NCBI RefSeq assembly: GCF_001941825.1
Contig: NZ_CP019037.1
Coordinates: forward strand, 393,182 to 457,181
Direction: 5' to 3'
Origin: Massilia putida
GTDB lineage: Bacteria; Pseudomonadota; Gammaproteobacteria; Burkholderiales; Burkholderiaceae_D
DNA length: 64,000 nt
In this document: piece by piece, positions 18,182 to 27,566 of the stretch
Position numbering within the stretch: the first letter of the stretch is position 1
Layout: each line of letters starts with the position of its first letter
Program-made: the position numbers and the translations under genes
Notes under the pieces: generated by a model
What the model was told of the DNA's origin: nothing
The model's database searches: none
Seen by the model: only the letters and a program-made list of their open reading frames with translations

Positions 18182-18751
18182 TCACGGCTTGGGCGGCGGC
18201 AAAACCGGCAAGTCGGGAGCAACGCCCGGTGGCAGGCCGATATCGAACACATTCAGTGTCATCGCCACCAGCGTGTAATAGCCGACGATGCCCACCAGTT
18301 CCACCACCGCTGTCGTGCCCAGCAATTCCACCGCCTCGGCGTACAGCGCGTCGTCGACACGCTTCTGCTCGTGCATCTGGACGGTGAAGCGGTAGATCAC
18401 CCGCTCGGCGGCATCCCCGAAACCGGGAGCAACGCCGGCCGCGATGGCATCGATGAGCCCCGGGTTGAGTCCGGCCTTGAGGGCTTCGTTCTTGTGCGCA
18501 TACCATTCGTAGTGCGCGTTCCAGTGACGCGCCGTGACCAGGATGGCGAGCTCCGACAGGGAGGCCGGCAGCGACGTGCCGTAGCGGACCAGTTCGCCCA
18601 GGTGCTGCGCTCGACTGGCGAGTTCGGGGCTGGCCAGCCATGCCGCCAGCGGCGCAGGCGCCTTGCCGCGTGGGCCGCTTACGGTGGCGTCGTAGACCTC
18701 GCGCTGACGCGCGTTCATCGCCTCGCGCGCCGGCATCTCCAGCCGGCTCAT
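18182..18751 (-). CDS. Carboxymuconolactone decarboxylase-like protein
   Basis: A 189-residue, mostly helical protein of the CMD/AhpD superfamily. The core LAILVTARHWNAHYEWYAH is the version without the CxxC redox pair, so a peroxidase role is unlikely. PcaC-type members decarboxylate 4-carboxymuconolactone. The ATG at 18751 overlaps the stop of the enol-lactonase-like hydrolase (ATGA), echoing the pcaC-pcaD association of the beta-ketoadipate pathway. The protein is longer than PcaC (about 130 residues), so a related lactone decarboxylation or isomerisation, rather than authentic PcaC, is more likely. Confidence 0.82.
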   Translation of the reverse strand: MSRLEMPAREAMNARQREVYDATVSGPRGKAPAPLAAWLASPELASRAQHLGELVRYGTSLPASLSELAILVTARHWNAHYEWYAHKNEALKAGLNPGLIDAIAAGVAPGFGDAAERVIYRFTVQMHEQKRVDDALYAEAVELLGTTAVVELVGIVGYYTLVAMTLNVFDIGLPPGVAPDLPVLPPPKP

Positions 18752-19572
18752 GCGCAAGCCTCCATCGATTGCGCCTGCCCGCCCAACAGGAAGCTCGAGA
18801 TCCTCGTGTTGAACACGACCGGACGCTCGAGATTCGGCAAGTGGCCGGCCTCGCCGATCTCGGCATACGCGGCGCCGGGGATGGCCTCGGCCATGCGCCG
18901 CATGACGGCCGGCAAACCGCCATCCTCGGCCCCGGCGAGCAACATGCACGGTACGCGAATACCGGTGATTTCCTCCCGCAGGTCATATGCCTGCAGGGCC
19001 CTGGCACACCGGATGAAGCCCTCGGCCGGCGTGGCGGCGATCATGTGCAGGATGTCGTCCAGCGCCGCCGATGGCCGCGCCATGAACGACGCGGTCAACC
19101 ACCGTGCCGCCGTCGGCCCGGCCAGCGCGGCCATGCCGGCGTCGCACGCGATGGCGATGCGCTCCTCCCATGCATGCGCCGCGCCCGGCGGCGCGACCCA
19201 CTGGCCGTCGCACGCAAGCACACGCTCGACGCGCCGTGGATGGCGTGCCGCCACGCCGAGCACCGTCACGGCGCCCATCGATACGCCGACCAGTGCCGCA
19301 CGCTCGATCGCCACGTGGTCCATCAGGGCGACCAGGTCGTCGATCAGGAGGTCGAACGTGCACGGTTCCGCCGGCACGGCCGAGCCACCATGGCCACGCT
19401 GGTCGTAGCGCAGGATGCGGAAATGGCGTCGCAGGTAGTCCACCTGGCGGTCCCACATGGACAGGTTGGTGGCCAGTGAATTACTGAATACCAGCCAGGG
19501 CAGATTGCCCCGGCCATCGATACGGTAGGCGATATCGACGCCGTCCCTGGTTGCGAATCGTTCCATCACCAT
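18748..19572 (-). CDS. Alpha/beta hydrolase, 3-oxoadipate enol-lactonase-like
   Basis: A 274-residue alpha/beta hydrolase. The catalytic triad can be assigned as Ser98 (GVSMG), Asp217 (AGAEDG) and His244 (EAGHLPNLE); the last pattern and the RYDQRGHG segment are typical of PcaD-like enol-lactonases. Start at 19572 has GGAG 9 bases upstream. Paired with the CMD-like gene it may open a lactone ring. Authentic beta-ketoadipate genes (pcaB, pcaGH) are not in the window. Confidence 0.87.
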   Translation of the reverse strand: MVMERFATRDGVDIAYRIDGRGNLPWLVFSNSLATNLSMWDRQVDYLRRHFRILRYDQRGHGGSAVPAEPCTFDLLIDDLVALMDHVAIERAALVGVSMGAVTVLGVAARHPRRVERVLACDGQWVAPPGAAHAWEERIAIACDAGMAALAGPTAARWLTASFMARPSAALDDILHMIAATPAEGFIRCARALQAYDLREEITGIRVPCMLLAGAEDGGLPAVMRRMAEAIPGAAYAEIGEAGHLPNLERPVVFNTRISSFLLGGQAQSMEACA

Positions 19573-19592
19573 GTCATGCTTCTCCTTTTGCG

Positions 19593-20186
19593 TCAGCCGC
19601 GCTGGTAAGGCGCGTAATGATTCACCAGGTCGGCGGCTGCCGGCAGCTGTTCGATCACATCCGCCAACGCGGCCGTCGCGACGACCCTGTCGAAGCTGGC
19701 AATCGCATACAGGATGTCGCCGAGCGCGAAATATCGAACCTGCCGCAAGGCCCGGTGCCGGGCCAGGCCGGCGTTGAGCGCCTCGATCAGGATCGCCCGC
19801 CTTTCCAAGCCCTGCTGCGGAAAGCGCGCCAGCAACAGGCGCGCCGGCGCACCGGCACCGGCCGGCCCGTCGTGGACGGCAACCGCGTGCAGGCAAGCGC
19901 GGCTGCGCCCAACCGTGCGCGGCAACACGCGCTTCGACCAGGGCGTCGAGTTGGCACCGGAGACCGCCAGGTACTCCGGGGTCTCGAGCGCGGCGCTCGA
20001 CGCCAGGTCGTACAGCGCCATCCAGCGCGGCCAGCCCTCGACGCAGACCCAGCGCGCGCCACTCTCCACACCGGGCAAGCCCAGACGCTGCGGCAAATGC
20101 TCGGTGTCGTACCAGTCGTGGAACTCTGCTTCCATGTCCGCCGGCGCTTCCATCATCACCAGCAGCAGCGCCTTATCAAGCCTCAT
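19593..20186 (-). CDS. EthD-like dimeric alpha-beta barrel protein
   Basis: A 197-residue protein whose first 90 residues contain EFHDWYDTEHLPQRL, the pattern of ferredoxin-like alpha-beta barrel proteins of the EthD/DUF4286 type. The second half repeats a similar fold more weakly. The ATG at 20186 is preferred over GTG at 20192 because GGGAG lies at proper spacing. The gene overlaps the preceding hydrolase by 11 bp, implying coupled translation. Such proteins are accessory factors, monooxygenases or isomerases of small aromatic ligands; the function here is unknown. Confidence 0.7.
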   Translation of the reverse strand: MRLDKALLLVMMEAPADMEAEFHDWYDTEHLPQRLGLPGVESGARWVCVEGWPRWMALYDLASSAALETPEYLAVSGANSTPWSKRVLPRTVGRSRACLHAVAVHDGPAGAGAPARLLLARFPQQGLERRAILIEALNAGLARHRALRQVRYFALGDILYAIASFDRVVATAALADVIEQLPAAADLVNHYAPYQRG

Positions 20187-21009
20187 GTTCACTCTCCCTA
20201 TCGGGCTTCTCCGCCAGCCCGTGTCTACCTAGAAAATCCTCCATCGCCGCGGCGACGGCCGCGGGATGCTGCACCGCCATCAAATGGCCCGCGTCGATGC
20301 CGACCAGCGTGGCATGCGGCAGGCGCCGGCCCAACGCGGCCACCTCGGTCCACGGCCGCAAGGGATCATGCGCACCCGCCAACAGCAGGCATGGCATGTT
20401 GATCGTCCCGATCACGTCATCGAGCATGAAATTGACCAGGGCGCGGTTGGCGTGGGCATAGCCGACAGGGTCGCTGGCGAGGAAGCGTGCCCGATAACGC
20501 CGGAACACGTCGGCGTCGCGCGTCGCCACGGGCGGATACGAGCGCGCCAGGGTTGCATCGGCGATCGCGCGCATGCCCTGCCGGACCGCCACCTCGGCCC
20601 GCGCCTCCAGATATTCACGGCGTGCCGGGTCGACGCCGGTCGCCGGGGCGCATAGCACCAGCGCCGCCACTGAACGCGGAGCGCGGCTGGCGAACGCGAG
20701 CGCAGTGGTAGCGCCGGCGGCGAGACTGACCAAGACATAGGGGGGTGGCAGGTCCAGGTGGTCCAGCAGCGCGCACAGGTCAGCCACCTGGTCGTCCACG
20801 CCAAATGGAGCACGCACCTTCTCGGACGCACCGGCGCCGCGCTGGTCGTAGCGCAGGCAGCGAAAGCGCGTGCCGAAGACAGCGGCCAGTGCATCCCAGC
20901 TGCGCAGGGAGCCGCCCAGCTCGTGGATGAACACCAGCGTACGAGCGCCGCTGCCGCTCGATTCGTAGTGAATGCCGACGCCGGAACCATCGCACCAGCC
21001 GGTCGTCAT
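20176..21009 (-). CDS. Alpha/beta hydrolase with atypical nucleophile elbow
   Basis: A 277-residue alpha/beta-hydrolase fold protein. RYDQRGAGAS and the oxyanion-loop IHELGGS are standard. The position of the nucleophile reads LVSLA (Ser95), lacking both glycines of the usual GxSxG; Asp in AGAHDP and His in DAGHLMAVQHP are present. Non-canonical elbows occur in cofactor-free dioxygenases and some C-C hydrolases of this fold, so esterase activity cannot be assumed. The start overlaps the GMC oxidoreductase stop (ATGA). It is part of block C. Confidence 0.83.
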   Translation of the reverse strand: MTTGWCDGSGVGIHYESSGSGARTLVFIHELGGSLRSWDALAAVFGTRFRCLRYDQRGAGASEKVRAPFGVDDQVADLCALLDHLDLPPPYVLVSLAAGATTALAFASRAPRSVAALVLCAPATGVDPARREYLEARAEVAVRQGMRAIADATLARSYPPVATRDADVFRRYRARFLASDPVGYAHANRALVNFMLDDVIGTINMPCLLLAGAHDPLRPWTEVAALGRRLPHATLVGIDAGHLMAVQHPAAVAAAMEDFLGRHGLAEKPDRESEHEA

Positions 21010-22673
21010 AGCGAGATCGCGGCGCCGTCCGCCATGGCCGGTGCCGCCTGTGCGGCCCCGCAACGCTGCGCTTGCAAGATCATATCGGCCGCCTTTTCCG
21101 CGATCATGATCACCGGGGCGTTCAGGTTGCCGCCGACAATGCGCGGCATCACGGACGCATCGGCGACGCGCAGGCCGGCAATACCGTGCACCCGCAATTG
21201 TGGATCGACCACCGCATCCAGGCCGACGCCCATGGCGCAGGTGCCGCTGGGATGGCAGGACGGACGCGCGTTCTCGCGCACGAACGCTTCAAGCTCGGCG
21301 TCGCTCTGCAATGCCGGGCCGGGACTGATTTCCCGTTCCAGCAGCGGCGCGAGACGGGTTGTCGCCATCAGTTGGCGGGTCTGCCGTACGGCGCGCACCA
21401 GCGCGGCGACATCCTCGGGTTCGCCGAGCAGGCCGGTTTGCACGAGTGGCGCGTCACCCGCCCGCGCCGAACGCAGCGTGACGGTGCCCCGGCTAAGGGG
21501 ATAGCGCAGCGCGTTGCGCGCGGTGACCACGTGGCCGACGCCTTCGCGTATGCAGGGGAACCACAGCTGGGCATTCAGCGCGACCGGACTGAAGAAGAAT
21601 TGCACGTCGGCCTTGGCGAGCGCCGGCAACGTCTTCCGGAACGCCCAGCAGGTCAGGGGTAGTTGCGCCAGCGGTCCGGTGCCGAACAGTTTCCAGCGCA
21701 GTGCCGACAAGAGCGTCCGGTCGAAGCGCAGCTCGCGGTGGAAGCTGATATTGCCGCGTGCCTGGTAACTCATGGCGACGACCGCGTGGTCTTGCAGGTT
21801 CTGCCCTACCCCGTGCAGGTTCAGGCAGGGTTCGATGCCGACCCGCGCCAGTTCGTCAGCCGGGCCTATGCCCGACAGCATCAGCAATTGAGGCGAGTTA
21901 TAGGCGCCGCCGCACAGGATCACTTCGCGCCTCGCGTGGGCGCGCAGCAGCCTGCCGTCCTGTAGGTACTCGACGCCGACCGCGCGATGGTTGTCCAGCA
22001 GGACGCGTTGGGCCAGGGCGTGCAGTGCCAGCGTGAGATTGCGGCGCTTCAGCGCCGGATGCAGGTAGGCGCGGGCCGAGCTGGCGCGCCTGCCCTTTTT
22101 CGTGATCGAAAACTCCACCTGCGCGAAGCCTTCCGAACTCGGGCCGCAGATATCGTCGTTGATCGGACAGCCGAGTTCGCGCGCACCCGCCATCATCGCC
22201 GGATAGAAGGGATCGCGCTCGTTGTTCGCGCGCACCACGCTCATCGGTCCGCTGCCGCCGTGGTAGGCCGTTTCGCCGCGCCAGTTCGATTCGGCCTTCT
22301 TAAAGTAGGGCAGCACGTCCTCATAGCCCCAGCCGTCGCAACCGAGCGCGTGCCATTCGTCGTAGTCGGCGGCGTCGCCCCGCGAATACGTCATGCCGTT
22401 GACGGTGCCCGTTCCGCCGAGCACCTTGCCGCGTTGCAGCGGAAAACGCCGTCCGCCGGCATGCGGCGCGGCCTCGCTCTCGTATTGCCAGCTGACCGAA
22501 GGATCCTTCAACAGGGCATAGAAGGCCGCGGGCATCGGCACGGTCGACTTGTCGTCCATGCCGCCAGCCTCAAGCAACAGCACGCGGTTGGCCGGATCGG
22601 CGCTGAGGCGGTTCGCAAGCACCGAGCCGGCCGAACCGCTGCCGACGACAATATAATCAAACGTGGTCGCCAT
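21006..22673 (-). CDS. GMC-family FAD-dependent oxidoreductase
   Basis: A 555-residue glucose-methanol-choline oxidoreductase. The N-terminal FAD motif GSGSAGSVLANRLS is at about residue 12, the GMC signature region GGTGTVNGMTYSRG follows near 85-98, and the catalytic region CHPSGTCAMG lies in the C-terminal part. Such enzymes oxidise alcohols to aldehydes or ketones, passing electrons to O2 or a quinone. No signal peptide is visible, so it is cytoplasmic. It overlaps the VOC gene by 17 bp and the hydrolase by 4 bp, so all three should be co-produced. The alcohol substrate is unknown. Confidence 0.9.
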   Translation of the reverse strand: MATTFDYIVVGSGSAGSVLANRLSADPANRVLLLEAGGMDDKSTVPMPAAFYALLKDPSVSWQYESEAAPHAGGRRFPLQRGKVLGGTGTVNGMTYSRGDAADYDEWHALGCDGWGYEDVLPYFKKAESNWRGETAYHGGSGPMSVVRANNERDPFYPAMMAGARELGCPINDDICGPSSEGFAQVEFSITKKGRRASSARAYLHPALKRRNLTLALHALAQRVLLDNHRAVGVEYLQDGRLLRAHARREVILCGGAYNSPQLLMLSGIGPADELARVGIEPCLNLHGVGQNLQDHAVVAMSYQARGNISFHRELRFDRTLLSALRWKLFGTGPLAQLPLTCWAFRKTLPALAKADVQFFFSPVALNAQLWFPCIREGVGHVVTARNALRYPLSRGTVTLRSARAGDAPLVQTGLLGEPEDVAALVRAVRQTRQLMATTRLAPLLEREISPGPALQSDAELEAFVRENARPSCHPSGTCAMGVGLDAVVDPQLRVHGIAGLRVADASVMPRIVGGNLNAPVIMIAEKAADMILQAQRCGAAQAAPAMADGAAISL

Positions 22674-23115
22674 GGCCTGCCTGCAAGGTGCTGGCCTCGA
22701 ACATGGGCTTCGGACGCTGCACGAATTCGATCAAGTTGCCCGCGTTGTCTCGGATGAACATGTTGGAGCCGAACGTAAAGGTCTTGACCCACACGATGTC
22801 GGCACCCCGTGCGCGGATCGCCTCCGACAGCGCCACCACGTCCTCCACCGCGAAACTGATGTGCTTGTTGCCGTGGGTCCGCACATCCTGATTTGGCTGA
22901 AAGCGTTCTTCGGACGCCGCTTTGGCACCTGGAACCTCGAACAGCTCCACGCGCAGGTTACCGTTCTTCAGGATGGCGATCTGTGCCGGGATGGCGTCGA
23001 TCGCATTGCGCCGCTCCAGCTTGAAGTCGAGGACATGTTCCCACCATTGGATCGCCTGTTCCAGGTCGGGCACGCTGACACCGACGTGGTCATACCAGAA
23101 TTCGAATGTACTCAT
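22657..23115 (-). CDS. VOC family protein, single module pair (glyoxalase-like)
   Basis: A 152-residue vicinal-oxygen-chelate protein with two beta-alpha-beta-beta-beta modules. His at the start of module one (YDHVGVSV), KHISF and NLIEF give a possible metal-binding set. The size is that of lactoylglutathione lyase/methylmalonyl-CoA epimerase-type members, not of two-domain extradiol dioxygenases. The ATG at 23115 is chosen over the GTG at 23124. It is the first gene of the segment that runs through GMC oxidoreductase to the CMD-like gene, 118 bp after the porin. Function unknown. Confidence 0.78.
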   Translation of the reverse strand: MSTFEFWYDHVGVSVPDLEQAIQWWEHVLDFKLERRNAIDAIPAQIAILKNGNLRVELFEVPGAKAASEERFQPNQDVRTHGNKHISFAVEDVVALSEAIRARGADIVWVKTFTFGSNMFIRDNAGNLIEFVQRPKPMFEASTLQAGHGDHV

Positions 23116-23233
23116 GTGGCTCACTTTCTGTTGTCGTCGCGCCTGCGCGGCGCGACGGTTACCATAGCCGCTATGGGGCGCTGGCGCTTGTCGTTTTCAG
23201 CAAAGCTGAAGTGCAAATATTGCAAACCACCGG

Positions 23234-24298
23234 TCAAAACGCCATGCGGATTCCGGCGATCAGGGAGCGAACGTCACCGCCGTTGTACACGGGATCGAAC
23301 CCGGTGCTCACCCCGGTCGCCGAAGTAAAGACCGGATAGGAGCCGGAGGCGCCCATCGGCTGGTAGTAGGCTTTGGCGTCGTTCCATACCTGGGCCAGGC
23401 CGGCGTACAGGAAGGTGCGCTTGCTCAGGTTGTAATCGAAGCGTACGCTGGCGGCGCGCGCGTTGGCGTTCGCCAGGACACGGTTATGCAGGATGCCGTA
23501 ATCGAGCCACAAGGCATTGCGGCCCACCGGCACGGTAGCCGACAGCGCGACCGAAATCTTGCTGGTGCGGTTCACGACGGCGTCGTGCGTGCGCGTGTCC
23601 TGCACCATCAGCGACGGCGTGGCGAAACCGAAGTCGTACGAGGTGCCGAAGGTCCCGATGTGCACCGACGACCCCGGCTCGACGAATTCGTGGCCGTGCG
23701 ACACGTAATACGCACCGTTCACTTTCCATTTGTCGTACTGATAACGGGCTTGCCCTTCGACCGCCCTTCCCGAGCCGTTATGCTCGTCGACCGCGTATTC
23801 GACCGACAGCACGAGTCCTCTCATGTCCGGCGTCTCGTAGCGGATCGCGTTGCTGAGGAGCTGCGTGGTGTTGCCATAGTAGAGAAAATAGTTCGTCGAC
23901 GCGCCCCAGCGCAGCGCCCAGAAGCTGGCGATGGTCTCGTCCGACAGGGATTGCATGCGCCCGACCTTGAGCGTGCCGAGCGCCTTGCTCGTGAGTCCCA
24001 AGGTGGCGGTACGGCTGAACAACCCATTCGATGAACCTGCCCCGGTATCCGGGCTGAACGGCATCTGCAAGTCGAACACGGCGGCATTGCCGCCGCCGAG
24101 ATCTTCGACGCCCTGGAAGTTCAAGCGGCTCTGGTTCAATTGGCCGGAACTCTGCCGGGTCAGCATGCCGCGTCCGGTGTCGATGCGCTCCATCGACACA
24201 TCGAGATAGCCGCTGACCCGCACGCCTGACTCGGCGTGCGCGGCGCAGGTGGCCAACGCGAGGGCAAGCGGCATGCAGCCGGCGAATTTTTTACTCAT
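23234..24298 (-). CDS. Gram-negative porin (Porin_4 type)
   Basis: A 354-residue outer-membrane porin with a signal peptide of about 22 residues ending AAHA and a C-terminal Phe. Strand pattern and the GVEDLGGGNAAVFDL segment are those of Burkholderiales trimeric porins. The start at 24298 follows CTGGAG. It lies between the block C esterase and the VOC-GMC genes, and a strong terminator upstream (24456-24493) suggests it has its own promoter in the 157-bp gap. A role in uptake of the block C substrate is inferred from context. Confidence 0.88.
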   Translation of the reverse strand: MSKKFAGCMPLALALATCAAHAESGVRVSGYLDVSMERIDTGRGMLTRQSSGQLNQSRLNFQGVEDLGGGNAAVFDLQMPFSPDTGAGSSNGLFSRTATLGLTSKALGTLKVGRMQSLSDETIASFWALRWGASTNYFLYYGNTTQLLSNAIRYETPDMRGLVLSVEYAVDEHNGSGRAVEGQARYQYDKWKVNGAYYVSHGHEFVEPGSSVHIGTFGTSYDFGFATPSLMVQDTRTHDAVVNRTSKISVALSATVPVGRNALWLDYGILHNRVLANANARAASVRFDYNLSKRTFLYAGLAQVWNDAKAYYQPMGASGSYPVFTSATGVSTGFDPVYNGGDVRSLIAGIRMAF

Positions 24299-24455
24299 GC
24301 ATCGTCTCCAGTCGTGTTGTGATCCTGGTCGTCGCCAGGCTAGTGTTGTACTGCTCAACGACGCCAGAATAGCCGCTCGGCGCGCCCGTGCATCTAGCCC
24401 CGGCTGCAAACCTGTCATGCATTTCCTGCACGGAAAATCACCGGCCGGAGCCGAA

Positions 24456-24493
24456 ACGGAAACGGCCCGCCGTCGCCGGCGGGCCGTTTCCGT
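24456..24493 (-). terminator. Strong hairpin terminator after carboxylesterase
   Basis: A perfect 17-bp stem with a TCGC loop (arms 24456-24472 and 24477-24493) lies 20 bp beyond the esterase stop on the minus strand and before the porin. The T-tract on the minus strand is short (TTT), so efficiency is uncertain. Confidence 0.7.
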
Positions 24494-24512
24494 GTTAAGC
24501 GAAATCTCGCGA

Positions 24513-26123
24513 TTACGCCGGTTCCAGGCGGCGATAGAATCCGCAAAAAAAATCGAGCGCCGTCTCGTTGAACGGCCGCCCGGCCACGGCGACGGCGGCG
24601 CTCCCACCCAGCCGCAAGGTATTGGCGCCGGCGGCATCGAAGCGCGGCCAGGCCGGCAACCCGGTGGTGGCGGGGTCGCCGTTCGTGGCGAAGCTGACCC
24701 AGTAGCTCGACATCGCATCCGCGAGCAGCTGGTCCGCATCCGTCCAAGGCCACGGAAGCGCCGCGAGATTATTAAAGGCGTACCAGAGTTCCGCACCGTG
24801 GTAGCTGCCAAAGCCGCCGGGTGGCGCCGGTTCGTGATAGGCCGCGTCGGGCAGCGGCGGCGCATGCATGAAGTTGAACAAATATACGGGCGCTTGCACC
24901 GTGCCTACGTGCAGCTGGGCGAACCGGTACGCCTGGTACGCGAATCCCATGTCGCGTCGTACCCGGTAGCTCGATGCGAGGGCCTGGGCATCGTCCCGAT
25001 GTGGATACAGCGCCAGGAAGCTGTCGGCGTATTCGCCGAAGGTGTCGCGAGCGAATGCCGCGAAGCCGGCGCTCGTCTGCAGTGCCGGCATCGGATACGC
25101 CGCCGACTCATCCAAGGTATAGCCGGCGAGCAGCGATATCGGCATCTGCTGGCCAGCGCTGAACACCTCGTCCACCGGACGCGCCAGCAACTGCCCATCC
25201 ACGATCGGTCCCCAGATGCCACGTGCGCCGCCGAGCAGCTGGTCGGCGGGCAGCGCGCGCAATTGCGCCAGGCTGTGCGCCCCCAACGGCGCCAGCGTCG
25301 CCACGCCGATGGCCTCGGCCTCTGCCAGGGAGCGCATGGGCGCGCCCATCAAACCTCCGTCGAACCGCCCCGAGCTATGCACGATAGCGCGCTGGAACAG
25401 CCCCTGAGCCTGCCCCGACGCCATCAGCACGCTGACATGCGCTGCCCCGGCCGACTGGCCGAACAAGGTAACGCGGCGCGGATCGCCGCCGAAGGCCGCG
25501 ATATTCTTGCGTACCCAGCGCAAGGCAGCCAGCACGTCCATGCTCGCATAGTTGCCGGAGCCGCCTCCCTCGGCAGAAAGCGCCGGATGCGCGAGATAAC
25601 CGAGCGCCCCGACCCGGTAGTTGACACTGACGACGATGCTGCCCTTGCGCGCGAGGCGTTCGCCATCCGACACCGGATGCGAGCCGCTGCCGAAGCGGTG
25701 TCCGCCGCCATAGACCCAGACGATGACGGGCAGATCCGCCAACGCCTTGCCGGCTGGCGCCCACACATTCAGGTAGAGGCAATCCTCGCTGAGCGCGCAT
25801 TCGGGCGGTTCGGCGAAGGAAAACTGGCGCATGATGGAATCGTCGGCGATGGCCGATTGCACGCATGCCGCGCCATAGCGGTCGGCCTGCAGCACACCAT
25901 GCCACGGCAGCACCGGCTGCGGCGGCCGCCAGCGCAGCGCGCCGACCGGAGGGGCGGCGTATGGAATTCCCTTGTAGACGCGGCAGGCTTCGTCGGCCGA
26001 CAGGCGACCTTCGAGCGCACCGCCTTCGACCTGGAGCACCTCGGTGGCCCGTATGCCTTCCGCTGCGGTAGCCGACGGACGGATGCGCGCCGGCGCCCTG
26101 GCTGCCACTTGCTCGACCGCCAT
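24513..26123 (-). CDS. Type B carboxylesterase
   Basis: A 536-residue esterase of the carboxylesterase/lipase B family. EDCLYLNV is at residues 113-120 and the nucleophile is Ser224 in FGQSAGA; the acid is probably the Glu in YTLDES and the base the His in GSYHGAELWY. The N-terminus lacks a signal peptide, suggesting cytoplasmic action. The ATG at 26123 shares one base with the MFS stop (TGATG). In block C it could hydrolyse an ester taken up by the MFS transporter, releasing the acid or alcohol processed by the GMC and hydrolase steps (inference). Confidence 0.9.
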   Translation of the reverse strand: MAVEQVAARAPARIRPSATAAEGIRATEVLQVEGGALEGRLSADEACRVYKGIPYAAPPVGALRWRPPQPVLPWHGVLQADRYGAACVQSAIADDSIMRQFSFAEPPECALSEDCLYLNVWAPAGKALADLPVIVWVYGGGHRFGSGSHPVSDGERLARKGSIVVSVNYRVGALGYLAHPALSAEGGGSGNYASMDVLAALRWVRKNIAAFGGDPRRVTLFGQSAGAAHVSVLMASGQAQGLFQRAIVHSSGRFDGGLMGAPMRSLAEAEAIGVATLAPLGAHSLAQLRALPADQLLGGARGIWGPIVDGQLLARPVDEVFSAGQQMPISLLAGYTLDESAAYPMPALQTSAGFAAFARDTFGEYADSFLALYPHRDDAQALASSYRVRRDMGFAYQAYRFAQLHVGTVQAPVYLFNFMHAPPLPDAAYHEPAPPGGFGSYHGAELWYAFNNLAALPWPWTDADQLLADAMSSYWVSFATNGDPATTGLPAWPRFDAAGANTLRLGGSAAVAVAGRPFNETALDFFCGFYRRLEPA

Positions 26124-27502
26124 CAGCGCACCGCCGCGGGCTTGAATTCCGGCTCGGCCGCCGTCGATGCCTTGACCAGCGCCGCCATTTCGTTCTGATA
26201 GAAGCGCATGCCATATACCGTCAGCACCAGTCCCAGCAGCATGGCGGGCAAGGGTGTAATGGAAATCGCGTAGATCAAGCCCTGGTCGTTCTGGAATACG
26301 CGATCCGTGACGAGCGCGGTGGCGGTCGGGCCCAGCGCCATGCCGAAGATCGACACCAGCAACAGATGCACCGCAGTGATCTTGCCGCGCATTTGGTTAC
26401 GGGTCACGTCCTGCAGCACACTTGGCATCGAGGCCACCGCCATCGCATTGGCGAAGCCGAACAGCCCGCACGCCACCAGCGCCAGGTGATAGTCGCCAAG
26501 GAAAGGCAGCGCGGCGATGCAGGGAATCGTGATGAACCACGAAAACACGAACACCTGCATCCGCGAACCGTAGGCGCCACGCGTCTTGAGCCAATCGCTG
26601 AGTACACCACTGACCAGGCACCCCGCGATCCCGCCCGGCATGACTACCGAACCGATCAGTACACCGGCACTCGCCGGTGGCAGGCCGTACTTGCGTGCGA
26701 AAAAGGTCGGAATCCACGACAACACCGCGTACGCCGAAAATGCGCACAGACTGAAGGTGCCGAAGATGGCCAGCCACATGGCACGGCGCTGTTTCAGGTA
26801 AGCCAGCAGCGATTCACCGGCCAGTGCACCGGTACCCGATTGGGCTGCCACCTGCTGCCGCAGCGGCTCCTTGATCGTCAGGACCAGCAGCGCGACCAGG
26901 AGTCCGGGCAAGCCGACCGCGATAAAGGCGCTCTTCCACGGCGGCAGCAGTCCCAAGAGCGGCCAGTCGAAATCGGCACCGTGGAATGACTTCAACACCA
27001 GGCCGCCGATGATCAAGGCGCCCTGCCCGCCAGCGAAGGTACTGATGGTGAATATGCCGTTGGCGCGGCCGCGTTGCGAGCTCGGAAAGAAATCCGCGAG
27101 CAGGGAAAAGACGGCGGGCATCAGGATCGCCTCGCCGATGCCCACCCCTACGCGCGCCAGGAACAGTTCGGCGAAACTATTGGCGAAACCGCACAACACC
27201 GTCATCACGCTCCACAGGGCGATACCGGCCGACAGCAGCTTGCGGCGCTGCATCCGGTCCACCAGATAGCCGCTGGGGATACCCATCACACTGTACAGCA
27301 GCACGAAAGACAGTCCTTGCAACAGGCTGATGCCGGTGTCGGACACGCCGAGCGACTGGCGCACTGGCGCGACTAGCAAGGTGATAATCGACTTGTCCAC
27401 GAACGCCAGAGTTGCGGCAACAATGAATACGAATAGCGCGTACCACGCCAGTGCGGCGGGCGGATAGGCGCGCGCGTCCGGCGCGCTCTGATGGTCATAC
27501 AT
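26123..27502 (-). CDS. MFS transporter (Spinster-like)
   Basis: A 459-residue major facilitator with 12 predicted membrane segments. The loop motif reads LVDRMQRRKLLS and the N-terminal WYALFVFIVAATLAFVDKSI segment is typical of Spinster-type proteobacterial transporters often found with hydrolases. Located 64 bp after the amidohydrolase and overlapping the esterase, it is likely the inner-membrane importer for block C. Direction and substrate are inferred, not visible. Confidence 0.87.
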   Translation of the reverse strand: MYDHQSAPDARAYPPAALAWYALFVFIVAATLAFVDKSIITLLVAPVRQSLGVSDTGISLLQGLSFVLLYSVMGIPSGYLVDRMQRRKLLSAGIALWSVMTVLCGFANSFAELFLARVGVGIGEAILMPAVFSLLADFFPSSQRGRANGIFTISTFAGGQGALIIGGLVLKSFHGADFDWPLLGLLPPWKSAFIAVGLPGLLVALLVLTIKEPLRQQVAAQSGTGALAGESLLAYLKQRRAMWLAIFGTFSLCAFSAYAVLSWIPTFFARKYGLPPASAGVLIGSVVMPGGIAGCLVSGVLSDWLKTRGAYGSRMQVFVFSWFITIPCIAALPFLGDYHLALVACGLFGFANAMAVASMPSVLQDVTRNQMRGKITAVHLLLVSIFGMALGPTATALVTDRVFQNDQGLIYAISITPLPAMLLGLVLTVYGMRFYQNEMAALVKASTAAEPEFKPAAVR

Positions 27503-27566
27503 GTTTGTCTCCTGATTTTGTTTTCGTCGTTACGATGGTGGGACCGGCAAGGATTGCCGGCGTGCC

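Noticed and set aside
18182..19572. Authentic pcaC-pcaD beta-ketoadipate genes
   Set aside because: The CMD-like protein is longer than PcaC and no pcaB or pcaGH genes accompany them.
24249..26198. 649-codon plus-strand frame opposite the carboxylesterase
   Set aside because: Antisense shadow; the esterase on the minus strand carries all family motifs.
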